NCBI RefSeq assembly: GCF_021287045.1
Contig: NZ_JAJTBG010000001.1
Location: 1 to 64,000 of the forward strand
Direction: 5' to 3'
From: Oryzomicrobium sp.
GTDB taxonomy: Bacteria > Pseudomonadota > Gammaproteobacteria > Burkholderiales > Rhodocyclaceae
Length of the DNA: 64,000 bases
The position numbers were made by a program, and so were the translations under genes. Below are positions 30,135-41,492 of the stretch, piece after piece. Numbering within the stretch: position 1 is the stretch's first letter; each line of letters opens with the position of its first letter. A model generated the notes under the pieces. It worked only from the letters and a program-made list of their open reading frames with translations. It ran no database searches and had not been told where the DNA came from.

Positions 30135-30560
30135 TCAGGCGCTACGCTTGAGCAGGGATTCCAGAGCGCGGCGCAGGGGGCTGTCGGCCATGCCGGCGGC
30201 CAGTTCGCCGAGGCCCTGGCGGGCGTTGGGGGTGAGCGCCCGGTTCGGGCGGGGACGGGCTTCCGGGCCTTCCGGGGCGGGTTGCACCCTCACCTGGATG
30301 CCGCTACACTCGATCCCCATTCCAAGAAAAACACCGGTCAATGAGGGGCTTAGCTGCTTCAGCTTGACCGCCACGCCGCCGCTGTCGGCGTGGATAACCA
30401 CCATTCCCTGCTTGTAGTTCGCCACTCGGCTCGCTTGTCCCAGATAGGCTGGTGCCGCCTGTTCATAGGCGGCTTGCAACCGCTTGAGCAGACGAGCGTG
30501 GGCCATCATTCGGCCCAGGCCGTCGGGGGCGTCGAAATAAGCGTTGATGAAGTTGGGCAT
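30135..30560 (-). CDS. dciA: DciA-like helicase-loading protein (DUF721)
   Basis: The 141-residue product fits the DUF721/DciA family, the ancestral loader of the DnaB helicase in bacteria that lack DnaC. The N-terminal half has the KH-like domain pattern (RMMAHARLLKRLQAAYEQAAP, then GMVVIHADSGGVAVKLKQL); the C-terminal half is a basic, Pro-rich linker of low order, as in other DciA proteins. It is divergent from the M23 peptidase with only 14 bp between the two start codons. TACAAT at 30584-30589 (minus strand), inside the peptidase gene, is a candidate -10. Confidence 0.75.
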   Translation of the reverse strand: MPNFINAYFDAPDGLGRMMAHARLLKRLQAAYEQAAPAYLGQASRVANYKQGMVVIHADSGGVAVKLKQLSPSLTGVFLGMGIECSGIQVRVQPAPEGPEARPRPNRALTPNARQGLGELAAGMADSPLRRALESLLKRSA

Positions 30561-30574
30561 GGGGAGATCAGCGT

Positions 30575-31528
30575 ATGCACATCATTGTAGTCTCAAACCG
30601 GTTGGCCACCGCCAAGACCGTCACCCTGACCGGGCGCCACCTGCTGTTGGCGGGCCTGGCGCTGCTGGGTGGCGTCCTGCTGGTGGGCCTGATCCTCGCC
30701 TACCTGTCGCTGCACTTCCGGCTGCCCGTGGCCGAGCAGATGCTGACGGCGGTCCGTGAGCATGAAGCGCAAAAGCGCGAGGCCTTCCTGCGCGACAACG
30801 TCAACGCAATGGCTCTGCGCCTGGGGCAACTCCAGGCGCAGGTACTGCGCTTAGATTCCATGAGCGAGCGCCTGATGGGCCTGGCCGGGGTGAAGTCCGG
30901 CGAGAAGGTGGGCCAGGGCGGGGCGGCCCTGAAGCCCCTGGACGCCCTGTCCGCCGGCGGACAGGGCGGGCCCCTGGTGCTGGCCCGGCCGGCCATGTCC
31001 CTGGGCGACCTGCACCAGGAGCTGGACCGCTTCTCCGAACGCCTGGACGTGCAGAGCGAACAGTTTTCCCTGCTCGAATCCGAGCTGCTCGCCCGTTGGG
31101 CGGAAAAGAGCCGGCTGCCCACGGTGCTGCCGGTCAATTCCCAGTGGAACGCCTCCACCTTCGGCTGGCGCATCGATCCCTTCACCGGCGCCCGGGCCCT
31201 TCACGAAGGGGTGGATTTCGTCGCCGGCGTGGGCACCGAGATCGTCGCCGCCGCCGGCGGGGTGGTGATCGCCGCCGAACTCCATCCCCAGTACGGCAAC
31301 ATGGTCGAGATCGACCACGGCAACGGCCTGACCACCCGCTACGCTCACTGCTCCAAGCTGGTGGTGCGCGAAGGTCAGGTGGTCAAGCCGGGAGAGCGGA
31401 TCGCCGAGGTAGGCACCACCGGCCGCTCCACCGGCCCCCACCTGCACTTCGAGGTGCGCATGAACGGTGTGGCGCAGAACCCCAACCGCTTCCTGGAGCG
31501 GGCCCTGCCGCGCCTGGCGCAGCGCTGA
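30575..31528 (+). CDS. M23-family peptidase, membrane-anchored
   Basis: The 317-residue product has an N-terminal membrane helix (LLLAGLALLGGVLLVGLILAYLS, about 24-46), a coiled-coil region (about 55-180, with REHEAQKREAFLRD and LHQELDRFSERLDVQSEQ) and a C-terminal LytM/M23 domain. The zinc ligands of active enzymes are present: HEGVDF (His and Asp) and HLHF. It could be an active periplasmic endopeptidase or act like EnvC. GGGGAG at 30561-30566 is its ribosome-binding site. It sits upstream of secA. Confidence 0.88.
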   Translation: MHIIVVSNRLATAKTVTLTGRHLLLAGLALLGGVLLVGLILAYLSLHFRLPVAEQMLTAVREHEAQKREAFLRDNVNAMALRLGQLQAQVLRLDSMSERLMGLAGVKSGEKVGQGGAALKPLDALSAGGQGGPLVLARPAMSLGDLHQELDRFSERLDVQSEQFSLLESELLARWAEKSRLPTVLPVNSQWNASTFGWRIDPFTGARALHEGVDFVAGVGTEIVAAAGGVVIAAELHPQYGNMVEIDHGNGLTTRYAHCSKLVVREGQVVKPGERIAEVGTTGRSTGPHLHFEVRMNGVAQNPNRFLERALPRLAQR

Positions 31529-31603
31529 TCCTCTCAGAGGCTGGCCCCGCCCCGCCTCGGCCTTCCGCTTTCCCCCGGCGGTTCGTCCCCGCCGCCTTCT
31601 GGT

Positions 31604-31633
31604 ACCGCCCCGGGCTCACCCCGTCGGGGCGGT
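31604..31633 (+). terminator. Hairpin between the M23 peptidase and secA
   Basis: ACCGCCCC (31604-31611) pairs with GGGGCGGT (31626-31633) around a 14-base loop. There is no T run, so it would be a weak or Rho-assisted terminator. Confidence 0.4.
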
Positions 31634-31643
31634 CATTCCCCCA

Positions 31644-31652
31644 TGCTAGAAT
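31644..31652 (+). promoter_or_regulatory. Extended -10 promoter for secA
   Basis: TGCTAGAAT matches an extended -10 element and lies 43 bp before the secA start. The same nonamer occurs before the first phasin gene, and a close variant before lpxC. Confidence 0.6.
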
Positions 31653-31694
31653 CCTGCCTTTCGCGATTTGCGTGAGTTCAGGGTCCTTCCCGAC

Positions 31695-34412
<2,718 letters not shown>

Positions 34413-34475
34413 CGACCGTGCGGCTGGGCCGGGGATGACCCCGCGCCCGGCCGGTTTTCTTTCCAGGTACCCGCC

Positions 34476-35726
34476 ATGCCCGTCAATTACGCCACCCCCG
34501 CTCCCGCAGCCCTGTTTCCCGTCGCCGGCGTCCGCCTCGGCGTTGCCGAGGCCGGCATTCGCAAGGCCAACCGCCGCGACCTGACGGTGATCGCCCTGGA
34601 CGAGGGCAGCACCGTGGCCGGCGTGTTCACCGCCAACCGCTTCTGCGCCGCGCCGGTGCAGGTGTGCCGCAGCCACCTGGCGGCGGCCCGGGACGGCGCT
34701 GCGGGCATCCGCGCCCTGGTGGTCAACACCGGCATCGCCAACGCGGGCACCGGCGCCCCGGGGCTGGCCACGGCCAACGCCACCTGTGCCGCCCTGGCCG
34801 AAATGCTGGGCCTGGCGGCAGGCCAGGTGCTGCCGTTCTCCACTGGGGTGATCCTCGAGCCCCTGCCGGTGGATCGCCTGGTGGCCGGCTTGCCGGCGGC
34901 CATTGCCGATCTCAAGGCCGACAACTGGCACGCCGCCGCCCACGGCATCATGACCACCGACACGGTGGCCAAGGCCGCCTCGCGCCGCGTGGTGGTGGGC
35001 GGCAAGACCGTGACCCTGACCGGCATCTCCAAGGGCGCCGGCATGATCCGCCCGAACATGGCCACCATGCTCGGCTTCCTCGCCACCGACGCCGGCATCG
35101 CCCAGGACCTGCTGGAGGCGGTGACCAAGGAGGCGGCGGACCAGTCGTTCAACTGCATCACCGTGGACGGCGACACTTCCACCAACGATTCCTTCGTCGT
35201 GGCCGCCACCGGCCAGGCCGGCGTGGCTTTTGCCCGCGGCGACGAGCCGGGTTGGGCCGAAGTGCGCGCCGCCCTGATCGAAGTGGCCCGGGAACTGGCC
35301 CAGGCCATCGTGCGCGACGGCGAGGGCGCCACCAAGTTCATGGCCATCGCCGTGGAAGGGGGCAAAACCCGGGAGGAATGCCGCCAGGTGGCCTACGCCG
35401 TTGCCCATTCTCCCTTGGTCAAGACCGCCTTCTTCGCCTCCGACCCCAACCTGGGCCGCATCCTGGCGGCGGTGGGCTACGCCGGCATTGCCGACCTGGA
35501 CGTGGACGGCATCCGCGTCTGGCTGGCGGCCGGCGACGACGCCGTGCTGGTGGCCGAGAACGGGGGGCGCGCCGCGGCCTACCGGGAAGAGGATGGCGCC
35601 CGCATCATGCAGTCCGCCGAGATCACCGTGCGCATCGACCTGGGCCGGGGCAGCGCCGCCGGCACCGTGTGGACCTGCGACTTCTCCTACGACTACGTGA
35701 AGATCAACGCCGACTACCGCAGCTAA
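34476..35726 (+). CDS. argJ: Bifunctional ornithine acetyltransferase / N-acetylglutamate synthase
   Basis: ArgJ moves the acetyl group from N-acetylornithine to glutamate, so arginine synthesis recycles it. The 416-residue precursor cleaves itself into two chains; the site is visible as PNMATMLGF, with the nucleophile Thr197. Other signatures are KGAGMIRPN just before it and [12 protein letters not shown] near 285. It is 63 bp downstream of secA and followed by a strong terminator. If it follows characterised bifunctional members it also has acetyl-CoA: glutamate activity; that cannot be read from sequence. Confidence 0.95.
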   Translation: MPVNYATPAPAALFPVAGVRLGVAEAGIRKANRRDLTVIALDEGSTVAGVFTANRFCAAPVQVCRSHLAAARDGAAGIRALVVNTGIANAGTGAPGLATANATCAALAEMLGLAAGQVLPFSTGVILEPLPVDRLVAGLPAAIADLKADNWHAAAHGIMTTDTVAKAASRRVVVGGKTVTLTGISKGAGMIRPNMATMLGFLATDAGIAQDLLEAVTKEAADQSFNCITVDGDTSTNDSFVVAATGQAGVAFARGDEPGWAEVRAALIEVARELAQAIVRDGEGATKFMAIAVEGGKTREECRQVAYAVAHSPLVKTAFFASDPNLGRILAAVGYAGIADLDVDGIRVWLAAGDDAVLVAENGGRAAAYREEDGARIMQSAEITVRIDLGRGSAAGTVWTCDFSYDYVKINADYRS

Positions 35727-35770
35727 CCGTAGGTTTTGGGCCTGAGGCCCGAAGAGTTCCGGCTCCGACA

Positions 35771-35800
35771 AAGCCCGCCGCATCTGCGCGCGGGCTTTTT
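35771..35800 (+). terminator. argJ intrinsic terminator
   Basis: AAGCCCGC pairs with GCGGGCTT, with an inner CGC/GCG extension, and a T5 run follows. It lies 45 bp after the argJ stop. Confidence 0.9.
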
Positions 35801-35885
35801 CATTGGCGACCGCGCTGACCCCCGGCAGGAAGGCGGCGGGCGAAAGGGCGGATAATAGGCGCTTTACCTTGTGGAGCCGACAGCC

Positions 35886-36089
35886 ATGAACGATCACCAG
35901 GAGCCGGCCGCGGCCAAGCGGGCGGCGGAACAGGCGGCAGCGCGCTCGGAACGGCGCGGCACCCTGATTTTCGGGGCGATCGCCTGCGCCGTGATCGTGG
36001 CCCTGATCGCCGGGCTGATGGCGGTGGAAATCTACGGCGAGCGCATGGACGAGGGGCGCATCCCGCCCGCCAACGCGGCGGATCACTGA
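35886..36089 (+). CDS. Small single-span membrane protein of unknown function
   Basis: The 67-residue product has an Ala/Arg-rich N-terminal helix (AAAKRAAEQAAARSERRG), one membrane helix (TLIFGAIACAVIVALIAGLMAVEIY, about 26-50) and a short polar tail, consistent with an N-in anchor. GGAG at 35873-35876 is correctly spaced from the ATG at 35886, which I prefer to an upstream in-frame ATG at 35871. GATAAT near 35850 is a possible -10. Not recognised. Confidence 0.55.
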   Translation: MNDHQEPAAAKRAAEQAAARSERRGTLIFGAIACAVIVALIAGLMAVEIYGERMDEGRIPPANAADH

Positions 36090-36210
36090 TTCCGCCAGCG
36101 TGCTCTGGCGATGATGGCGGCGGCGCGGCAATTCCCCGTGCCTTGCCGTGACCCCGGACCAGTTGGCGGCGCTGTGTCGGCCTGGCGTCCCAGCGGCCGG
36201 ATTCTCTCCA

Positions 36211-36312
36211 GCCATCGTCAACGGCGATGGCGCTTTTGACGCACCGCCAAACCCCGCGCCAGTCGCGGAGTTTCAGCATGGTCTGAAAACAGCCATCGCG
36301 GTTGACGATGGC
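36211..36312. repeat. REP-like repeat element, copy 1
   Basis: Two 21-bp arms (36211-36231 and 36292-36312), each itself a hairpin with GCCATCG/CGATGGC ends, are near-perfect inverted copies of each other. Between them lies the core CCAAACCCCGCGCCAG (36247-36262) followed by TCGCGGAGTTTCA. The core recurs in the gap after hrpA, so this is a dispersed intergenic repeat. Confidence 0.75.
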
Positions 36313-36555
36313 TTTCCGGCTGGGGGGGGGCCTTGATTGGGTCTGGAAGATCCGGGCGATACTCCGGGCCGGAGGGCGCGCTGGTCAGGCTTGGCCGGTT
36401 CCTAGCCTTGCACAGTTCCGGGGCGGGCCATCGCGCCAATCCCACGCAAGCCGGTTGTTCCTGATTTCGCTGCGAACGCCGTGTCTGCGCGCCCTGTCCC
36501 GGAGAAGGGCGCTTCCCTGTGCCGCACCCGGGGCGGGGCAGCGGGACTCCCAACG

Positions 36556-36581
36556 CAAACGGGGGCTTGCGCCCCCGTTTG
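36556..36581. terminator. Terminator-like hairpin after the cytochrome c peroxidase gene
   Basis: CAAACGGGGGC pairs with GCCCCCGTTTG around TTGC, an 11-bp stem 22 bp beyond the minus-strand stop. It lacks a T run outside the stem. Confidence 0.7.
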
Positions 36582-36603
36582 TGGTTGCTGCGCGCCTGAC
36601 GGC

Positions 36604-37581
36604 TTACGGCAGGGCCGGGATGGTGAACTTGGGCATCTCGCCGGTCAGGCCGTGCAGGAAGGCCACCAGGTCGTCCACCTCATCCTTGCTCAGGTCGGTC
36701 TTGAGCATTTCCTTGCCCATGATCTTCACCGCCTCGTCGAGCTTCCACACCGAGCCGTTGTTGAAGTACGGGTAGGTCAGGGCCACGTTGCGCAGGGTCT
36801 GGGTGCGGAAGGCGTGCTTGTCGCTCTCCTTCTTGGTCACCGTGTAGCGTCCTTCGTCGGTGGAGCCCGGCACCTTGATGGCGTAGAAGTTGCCGTCGGT
36901 GAAGTTGGGGCCGTTGTGGCAGCCGACGCAGCCCTTTTCGACGAAGGCCTTCATGCCCTTCTTCTGCTGGGTGCTGATCGCCGATTCATCCCCGGCCAGG
37001 TAGCGGTCGAAGGGGGAATTCGGCGTGATCAGGGTGCGCTCGAAGGCAGCGATGGCCTTGGCCAGGTTGTCCGGATTGACCGGGTCCTTGCCGCCGAACA
37101 CGTCGGCGAAGCGCTTCTGGTACTCGGGGAAGCCCTTCAGCACGGCGATCGCCTTGTCCAGGGTGATGTTGTGCTCGATGTTGGCCTGGAGGGGGCCCAG
37201 GGCCTGGGCTTCCAGGGTGGGGGCGCGGCCGTCCCAGAACTGGGAGGTGAGGAAGGCGGCGTTCAGGGTGGTGGGCGAGTTGCGCGGCCCGCGGGCGGCG
37301 CCGTGGCCGATGGCCCGGGGGATGCGGTCGGTGAAGCCTAGGGCCGGGTTGTGGCAGGTGGCGCAGGCGATGGTGCCGTCGCCGGACAGGCGGGCGTCGA
37401 AGTAGAGCATCTTGCCCAGCTCGACCTTGGCCTCGGTCTGGGGGTTGTCCGCCGGAATCGGGGCGATGGCCGGCAGGGGCTTGAACAGTTCCTTGAACTT
37501 GCCGTAGGGGTCGGCGGCCTGGCTGGCACCGGCGACGAGGAGCCCCGCGACGAGGAGGGGCAATGCGACTCTCTTTTTCAT
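36604..37581 (-). CDS. Diheme cytochrome c peroxidase (CCP/MauG family)
   Basis: This periplasmic enzyme reduces H2O2 to water with electrons from small c-type cytochromes. The 325-residue product has a Sec signal (cleavage after SQA, about residue 22) and two heme c sites, CATCH at 73-77 and CVGCH at 218-222, with the usual CCP spacing. The conserved ARGPRNSPTTLNAAF and FWDGRAPTLEAQA blocks are present. A perfect FNR box about 70 bp upstream indicates oxygen-limited expression, as known for many bacterial CCPs. It is flanked by a terminator and transcribed alone. Confidence 0.95.
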   Translation of the reverse strand: MKKRVALPLLVAGLLVAGASQAADPYGKFKELFKPLPAIAPIPADNPQTEAKVELGKMLYFDARLSGDGTIACATCHNPALGFTDRIPRAIGHGAARGPRNSPTTLNAAFLTSQFWDGRAPTLEAQALGPLQANIEHNITLDKAIAVLKGFPEYQKRFADVFGGKDPVNPDNLAKAIAAFERTLITPNSPFDRYLAGDESAISTQQKKGMKAFVEKGCVGCHNGPNFTDGNFYAIKVPGSTDEGRYTVTKKESDKHAFRTQTLRNVALTYPYFNNGSVWKLDEAVKIMGKEMLKTDLSKDEVDDLVAFLHGLTGEMPKFTIPALP

Positions 37582-37651
37582 GACATCTCCCTTGCTGGTT
37601 GAAAAACCTTGTTACTAGCAGGGGATTGTCCGTTTCACGTCAGGGTCAATG

Positions 37652-37665
37652 TTGATTTAAATCAA
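37652..37665 (-). promoter_or_regulatory. FNR/ANR binding site upstream of the peroxidase gene
   Basis: TTGATTTAAATCAA is a perfect match to the FNR consensus TTGAT-N4-ATCAA. On the minus strand GACAAT at 37630-37625 is a plausible -10; the predicted start near 37617 puts the box centre at about -41.5, the class II activator position. Confidence 0.88.
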
Positions 37666-37673
37666 TGGCTTGC

Positions 37674-37712
37674 AATAGGCGTGCCCTATGGCTGCGATAG
37701 GGCATGCCTATT
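37674..37712. repeat. 16-bp inverted repeat between apaG and the FNR box
   Basis: Positions 37674-37689 pair with 37697-37712 (16 pairs, one of them G-T) around GGCTGCG. It lies 23 bp beyond the apaG stop and just upstream of the FNR site, so it could end apaG transcription or bind a regulator. There is no T run. Confidence 0.75.
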
Positions 37713-37735
37713 CATGACGGGGGCAAAAGGCCGGC

Positions 37736-38146
37736 TCAGTGCAGCACCCGGGGGGCAGCCAGGGTGAATTCCGGGATGTCGGCGTCGAAGGCGGTGCCGT
37801 CGTCGGCTTCCATGCGGTAGGTGCCGCGCATGGTGCCCACCGGGGTGGGCAGGGAGCAGCCGCTGGTGTATTCGAAGCGCTCGCCGGGACGTAGCAGGGG
37901 CTGCTGGCCGATTACGCCGATGCCGCGCACTTCCTGGACCTCGTTCCGGGCGTCGGTGATGATCCAGTGGCGCGACACCAGCTTGGCAGCGACGCGACCG
38001 ACGTTCTCGATGGTGATGGTGTAGGCGAAGATGTAGCGTCCGGCGTCGCTGTCGGACTGCTCGGGGATGAACTGGGGGACGGCGCTGACGCGGACGGCGT
38101 AGTCGTCCCGGGGCTGCTCGGGGTCGGGGCTGGTGATGGTGGCCAT
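37736..38146 (-). CDS. apaG: ApaG family protein
   Basis: The 136-residue product is an ApaG/DUF525 fibronectin-III-like beta sandwich: [34 protein letters not shown] and the [22 protein letters not shown] block are typical. In enterobacteria it is linked to apaH and ksgA, but its biochemical role is unresolved. The frame is open upstream; the ATG at 38146 gives the usual length. It is divergent from rpe, a common arrangement in betaproteobacteria as I recall. Confidence 0.92.
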   Translation of the reverse strand: MATITSPDPEQPRDDYAVRVSAVPQFIPEQSDSDAGRYIFAYTITIENVGRVAAKLVSRHWIITDARNEVQEVRGIGVIGQQPLLRPGERFEYTSGCSLPTPVGTMRGTYRMEADDGTAFDADIPEFTLAAPRVLH

Positions 38147-38243
38147 GGCGGTCTTGTTGTAAGCGTTCGTGGGCCGGGCGCCGGGATGGCGGCGTCCGGG
38201 TTGGGGTTGCATTCTGACAGCGGAGTCAGGATGGGGTTCGCGG

Positions 38244-38249
38244 TAAAAT
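38244..38249 (+). promoter_or_regulatory. Candidate -10 box for rpe
   Basis: TAAAAT in the context GCGGTAAAATCGCC lies 35 bp before the rpe ATG. The nearly identical CGGTAAAATCCC precedes pyrC. No clear -35. Confidence 0.5.
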
Positions 38250-38284
38250 CGCCCCTTCGCCTTTTTGCCCCTTCGGCCTCCGCC

Positions 38285-38974
38285 ATGCACGTCATCGCCC
38301 CCAGCATCCTTTCCGCCAACTTCGCCAAGCTGGGCGAAGAAGTCTCCGCCGTGATCGCCTCCGGCGCCGACTGGATCCACTTCGACGTGATGGACAACCA
38401 CTACGTCCCCAACCTGACCATCGGCCCCCTGGTGTGCGAGGCGATCCGCCCGTGCACCGCCGCGCCGATCGACGTGCACCTCATGGTCAAGCCGGTGGAC
38501 CGCATCGTCCCGGACTTCGCCAAGGCCGGCGCCAACATCATCACCTTCCACCCTGAAGCCTCCGACCACGTGGACCGCACCCTGGGCTTGATCCGCGATT
38601 CCGGCTGCCAGGCCGGCCTGGTGTTCAACCCGGCCACGCCCCTTACCTACATGGACTACGTCATGGACAAGCTCGACGTGGTGCTGCTGATGAGCGTGAA
38701 CCCGGGATTCGGCGGGCAAAAATTCATTCCCGGCACCCTGGACAAGCTGCGCGAGGCCCGGACCAAGATCGACGCCTACACCGCCCGTACCGGCCGCAGC
38801 ATCCGCCTGGAGATCGACGGCGGAGTGAAGGTGGACAACATCGCCGAGATCGCCCGGGCCGGGGCCGACGCCTTCGTCGCCGGTTCGGCCGTGTACGGGG
38901 CCGGCAAGGACAGCGATCCCAACCGCTACGACTCGGTCATCGCCGCCCTGCGCGCCGAACTGGCCAAGGCCTGA
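38285..38974 (+). CDS. rpe: Ribulose-phosphate 3-epimerase
   Basis: Rpe interconverts ribulose 5-phosphate and xylulose 5-phosphate in the pentose phosphate pathway. The 229-residue TIM barrel begins [19 protein letters not shown], has the metal and catalytic residues in [32 protein letters not shown] near 139 and [12 protein letters not shown] near 178. The ATG at 38285 starts the family's conserved N-terminus. It is followed by gph, then trp, a linkage common in beta- and gammaproteobacteria. Confidence 0.97.
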   Translation: MHVIAPSILSANFAKLGEEVSAVIASGADWIHFDVMDNHYVPNLTIGPLVCEAIRPCTAAPIDVHLMVKPVDRIVPDFAKAGANIITFHPEASDHVDRTLGLIRDSGCQAGLVFNPATPLTYMDYVMDKLDVVLLMSVNPGFGGQKFIPGTLDKLREARTKIDAYTARTGRSIRLEIDGGVKVDNIAEIARAGADAFVAGSAVYGAGKDSDPNRYDSVIAALRAELAKA

Positions 38975-38997
38975 GCGGCGACGGGCCGGTGACCGCC

Positions 38998-39726
38998 ATG
39001 GCGCTCCTTTCGGTAACCCTGGACCTGGACGGCACCCTGCTCGACACGGTGCCCGACCTGGCCGCCGCCTGCCATGCCATGCTGGCCGAGCTGGGCCAGC
39101 CGCCGCGCAGCGACGACGAGGTACGCAATTTCGTCGGCAAAGGCATGGCGGTGCTGGTGGAGCGCTGCCTGACCTGGAGCGCGCCGCCGGAACCCGCCTT
39201 GGTGCAGGCCGGCATCGCCGCCTTTCGCCGCCACTACGCCGAAACCAATGGCCGGACGGCGCAGCCCTATCCCGGTGTGTTCGCCGGGCTGGACGCCCTG
39301 GCGGCCCAGGGGCTCAAGCTCGGGGTGGTGACCAACAAGCCCGAGGCCTTCACCCTGCCGCTGCTCGAACGCCAGGGGCTGGCCCACTACTTCGCCGCGG
39401 TGGTATCCGGCGACACCCTGGCGCAGAAAAAGCCGGACCCGGCGCCGGTACGCCACGCCTGCGAGCTGCTGGGCTGCCTGCCGGCGGAGAATGTCCACGT
39501 CGGCGATTCGAGCAACGACTTCATCGCCGCCCGGGGCGCCGGCTGTCTGACCATCGGCGTACCCTACGGCTACAACGAGGGACGGCCGGTGACAGAGTCA
39601 TCGGTAGACGTCGCTTCCTGCCATGCGCTAGTATCGGACCTTCATGACGCCGCCCGCATGGTGGCGGCATGGAACGAAAGCCTCCGCCAAGGCGGGGAGC
39701 TTCCACCGCCGGCGCGGCACTCGTGA
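38998..39726 (+). CDS. gph: Phosphoglycolate phosphatase
   Basis: Gph removes the phosphate from 2-phosphoglycolate formed in DNA repair and metabolism. The 242-residue HAD-family protein has the nucleophile motif TLDLDGTLLDT (Asp9, Asp11), the cap region with FVGKGMAVLVERCL, motif II GVVTNK, the Lys in AQKKPDPAPV, and the metal-binding GDSSNDFIAARGAG. An in-frame GTG at 38989 is an alternative start. The trp leader begins after its stop. Confidence 0.93.
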   Translation: MALLSVTLDLDGTLLDTVPDLAAACHAMLAELGQPPRSDDEVRNFVGKGMAVLVERCLTWSAPPEPALVQAGIAAFRRHYAETNGRTAQPYPGVFAGLDALAAQGLKLGVVTNKPEAFTLPLLERQGLAHYFAAVVSGDTLAQKKPDPAPVRHACELLGCLPAENVHVGDSSNDFIAARGAGCLTIGVPYGYNEGRPVTESSVDVASCHALVSDLHDAARMVAAWNESLRQGGELPPPARHS

Positions 39727-39786
39727 TTGAAGCGTAACGATTCCGCCGGCAATGACCCTGAGCTAGAACCTCACTTCCCACCCATC

Positions 39787-39885
39787 GTGACCCGCAAGAA
39801 CGTCGTTTTCCGGACGGAATGCCTGATCGGCCAGCAGCGCTGGCAATCGTGGCAGGGTTGGTGGCGCTCGCCGCGCCAACATTAA
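39787..39885 (+). CDS. trpL: Probable trp operon leader peptide
   Basis: A 32-codon frame from GTG 39787 to TAA 39885 ends with a cluster of Trp codons, four within eight codons (WQSWQGWW, at positions 19-26). It lies between the gph stop and trpE, where a ribosome stalled for lack of charged tRNA-Trp would alter leader RNA folding. Hairpins follow directly at 39890-39907 and 39925-39950. The weak points are the lack of a good Shine-Dalgarno sequence for the GTG (an in-frame TTG at 39727 is the only other start) and no T run after the hairpins. Confidence 0.6.
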   Translation: MTRKNVVFRTECLIGQQRWQSWQGWWRSPRQH

Positions 39886-39889
39886 TCCC

Positions 39890-39907
39890 CCGTCCGGGCC
39901 CGGACGG
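39890..39907 (+). promoter_or_regulatory. Palindromic hairpin just after the trp leader
   Basis: An 18-bp perfect palindrome, CCGTCCG/CGGACGG around GGCC, starts 4 bases after the leader stop codon. It may be the pause or antiterminator structure. Confidence 0.55.
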
Positions 39908-39924
39908 CTGACACCCGGGCAACG

Positions 39925-39950
39925 ACGCGCCCCTCCCCGCACGGGGGCGT
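39925..39950 (+). promoter_or_regulatory. Candidate attenuator hairpin before trpE
   Basis: ACGC-CCCC (39925-39933, one bulged G) pairs with GGGG-GCGT (39943-39950). It is followed by TCAAAGAAG, not Ts. Next, AACCT at 39964-39968 can pair with AGGTT at 39976-39980, which covers the GAGG ribosome-binding site of trpE. Confidence 0.4.
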
Positions 39951-39983
39951 TCAAAGAAGTAAAAACCTGCTTGCGAGGTTGCT

Positions 39984-41483
39984 GTGACCGAAACCGAATT
40001 CAACGCGCTTGCCGCGCAGGGGTACAACCGTATCCCGGTGACCCTCGAGACCTTCGCCGATCTCGACACCCCCCTCTCCATCTATCTGAAGCTGGCCGAC
40101 GCGCCCTACACCTACCTGCTCGAATCGGTGCAGGGCGGCGAGCGCTTCGGCCGCTACTCGATCATCGGCCTGCAGAGCCCGACCCGCATCGCGGTACATG
40201 GCCACCAGGTGCTGGTGCTCAACCACAACCGCATCGCCGAGCGGGAGGACGACACCAATCCCCTCGATTTCGTCGCCCGCTTCCAGAAGCGCTTCCGCGT
40301 CGCCCCGGTGGCCGGCCTGCCGCGTTTCTGCGGCGGCCTGGTGGGCGCCTTCGGCTACGACACGGTGCGCTACATCGAAACGCGCCTGACCCGCACCGCC
40401 AAGGCCGACGACCTGGGCACCCCGGACATCCTGCTGCTGCTCTCGGAAGAGATCGCGGTGGTGGACAACCTGTCCGGCAAGCTGACCCTGGTGGTCTATG
40501 CCGAGCCGGGCTTCCCCGGGGCCTACCAGAAGGCCCAGGCGCGCCTCAAGGAACTGCTCGCCAGGCTGCGCCAGCCCGCCGCCGTGCCCACGGAAACCCC
40601 CTGCACCTCCCAGCCCGCCGTCTCGGTGTTCGGCGAGGCCCGCTTCAAGGAAGCCGTGGTCAAGGCCAAGCGTTATATCACCGAGGGCGACATCATGCAG
40701 GTGGTGCTCTCCCAGCGCATGGTCAAGCCCTTCGGCGCCACGCCCCTGGCCCTGTACCGGGCGCTGCGCAGCCTGAACCCCTCGCCCTACATGTTCTATT
40801 TCAACCTGGAGGACTTCCATATCGTCGGCGCCTCGCCGGAGATCCTGGTCCGGGTCGAAGGGCAGGGCGATGAGCAGGGGCAGGGCAAGCGCGTCACCCT
40901 GCGGCCCATCGCCGGCACCCGCAAGCGCGGCGCCAGTCCGGAAGAGGACGCCGCCCTGGCCGCCGAGCTGCTGGCCGACGAGAAGGAGCGGGCCGAGCAT
41001 GTGCAACTGCTCGACCTGGGCCGCAACGACGTGGGCCGGGTGGCCACCACCGGATCGGTGAAGCTCACCGACACCATGGTGATCGAGCGCTATTCCCACG
41101 TGATGCACATCGTTTCCAACGTGGAAGGCCGTCTCAAGCCGGGCCTGGACGCCCTGGACGTACTCAAGGCCACCTTCCCGGCGGGCACCGTCTCCGGCGC
41201 CCCCAAGGTGCGGGCCATGGAGATCATCGACGAGCTGGAGCCGGTCAAGCGCGGCATCTACGCCGGCGCCGTGGGCTACCTGGGCTTCAACGGCGACATG
41301 GACCTGGCCATCGCCATCCGTACTGCGGTGATCAAGGACGGCCAACTGCTCGTCCAGGCCGGGGCTGGCATCGTCGCCGATTCCAACCCGGACGCCGAAT
41401 GGCAGGAAACCCAGAACAAGGCCCGCGCCGTGCTGCGTGCCGCGGAAATGGCCGAAGGCGGCCTCGACACCCGCTTGCAGTGA
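39984..41483 (+). CDS. trpE: Anthranilate synthase component I
   Basis: TrpE makes anthranilate from chorismate using ammonia delivered by TrpG, the first step of tryptophan synthesis. The 499-residue product carries the feedback site LLES (45-48) with Ser59 downstream, and the chorismate domain with [49 protein letters not shown] and [22 protein letters not shown]. The start is GTG at 39984. It is preceded by a Trp-rich leader. Confidence 0.97.
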   Translation: MTETEFNALAAQGYNRIPVTLETFADLDTPLSIYLKLADAPYTYLLESVQGGERFGRYSIIGLQSPTRIAVHGHQVLVLNHNRIAEREDDTNPLDFVARFQKRFRVAPVAGLPRFCGGLVGAFGYDTVRYIETRLTRTAKADDLGTPDILLLLSEEIAVVDNLSGKLTLVVYAEPGFPGAYQKAQARLKELLARLRQPAAVPTETPCTSQPAVSVFGEARFKEAVVKAKRYITEGDIMQVVLSQRMVKPFGATPLALYRALRSLNPSPYMFYFNLEDFHIVGASPEILVRVEGQGDEQGQGKRVTLRPIAGTRKRGASPEEDAALAAELLADEKERAEHVQLLDLGRNDVGRVATTGSVKLTDTMVIERYSHVMHIVSNVEGRLKPGLDALDVLKATFPAGTVSGAPKVRAMEIIDELEPVKRGIYAGAVGYLGFNGDMDLAIAIRTAVIKDGQLLVQAGAGIVADSNPDAEWQETQNKARAVLRAAEMAEGGLDTRLQ

Positions 41484-41492
41484 GGAATTGCC

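Larger units (their letters stand above)
36090..36603. other. 514-bp gap between the small membrane protein and cytochrome c peroxidase genes
   Basis: It holds no supportable gene. It contains the first REP-like element (36211-36312), a stretch of unremarkable GC-rich sequence, and the peroxidase terminator at its right end. Confidence 0.7.

Noticed and set aside
37736..38719. A long N-terminal extension of ApaG reaching into rpe
   Set aside because: The extension is antisense to rpe; the ATG at 38146 gives the normal family length.
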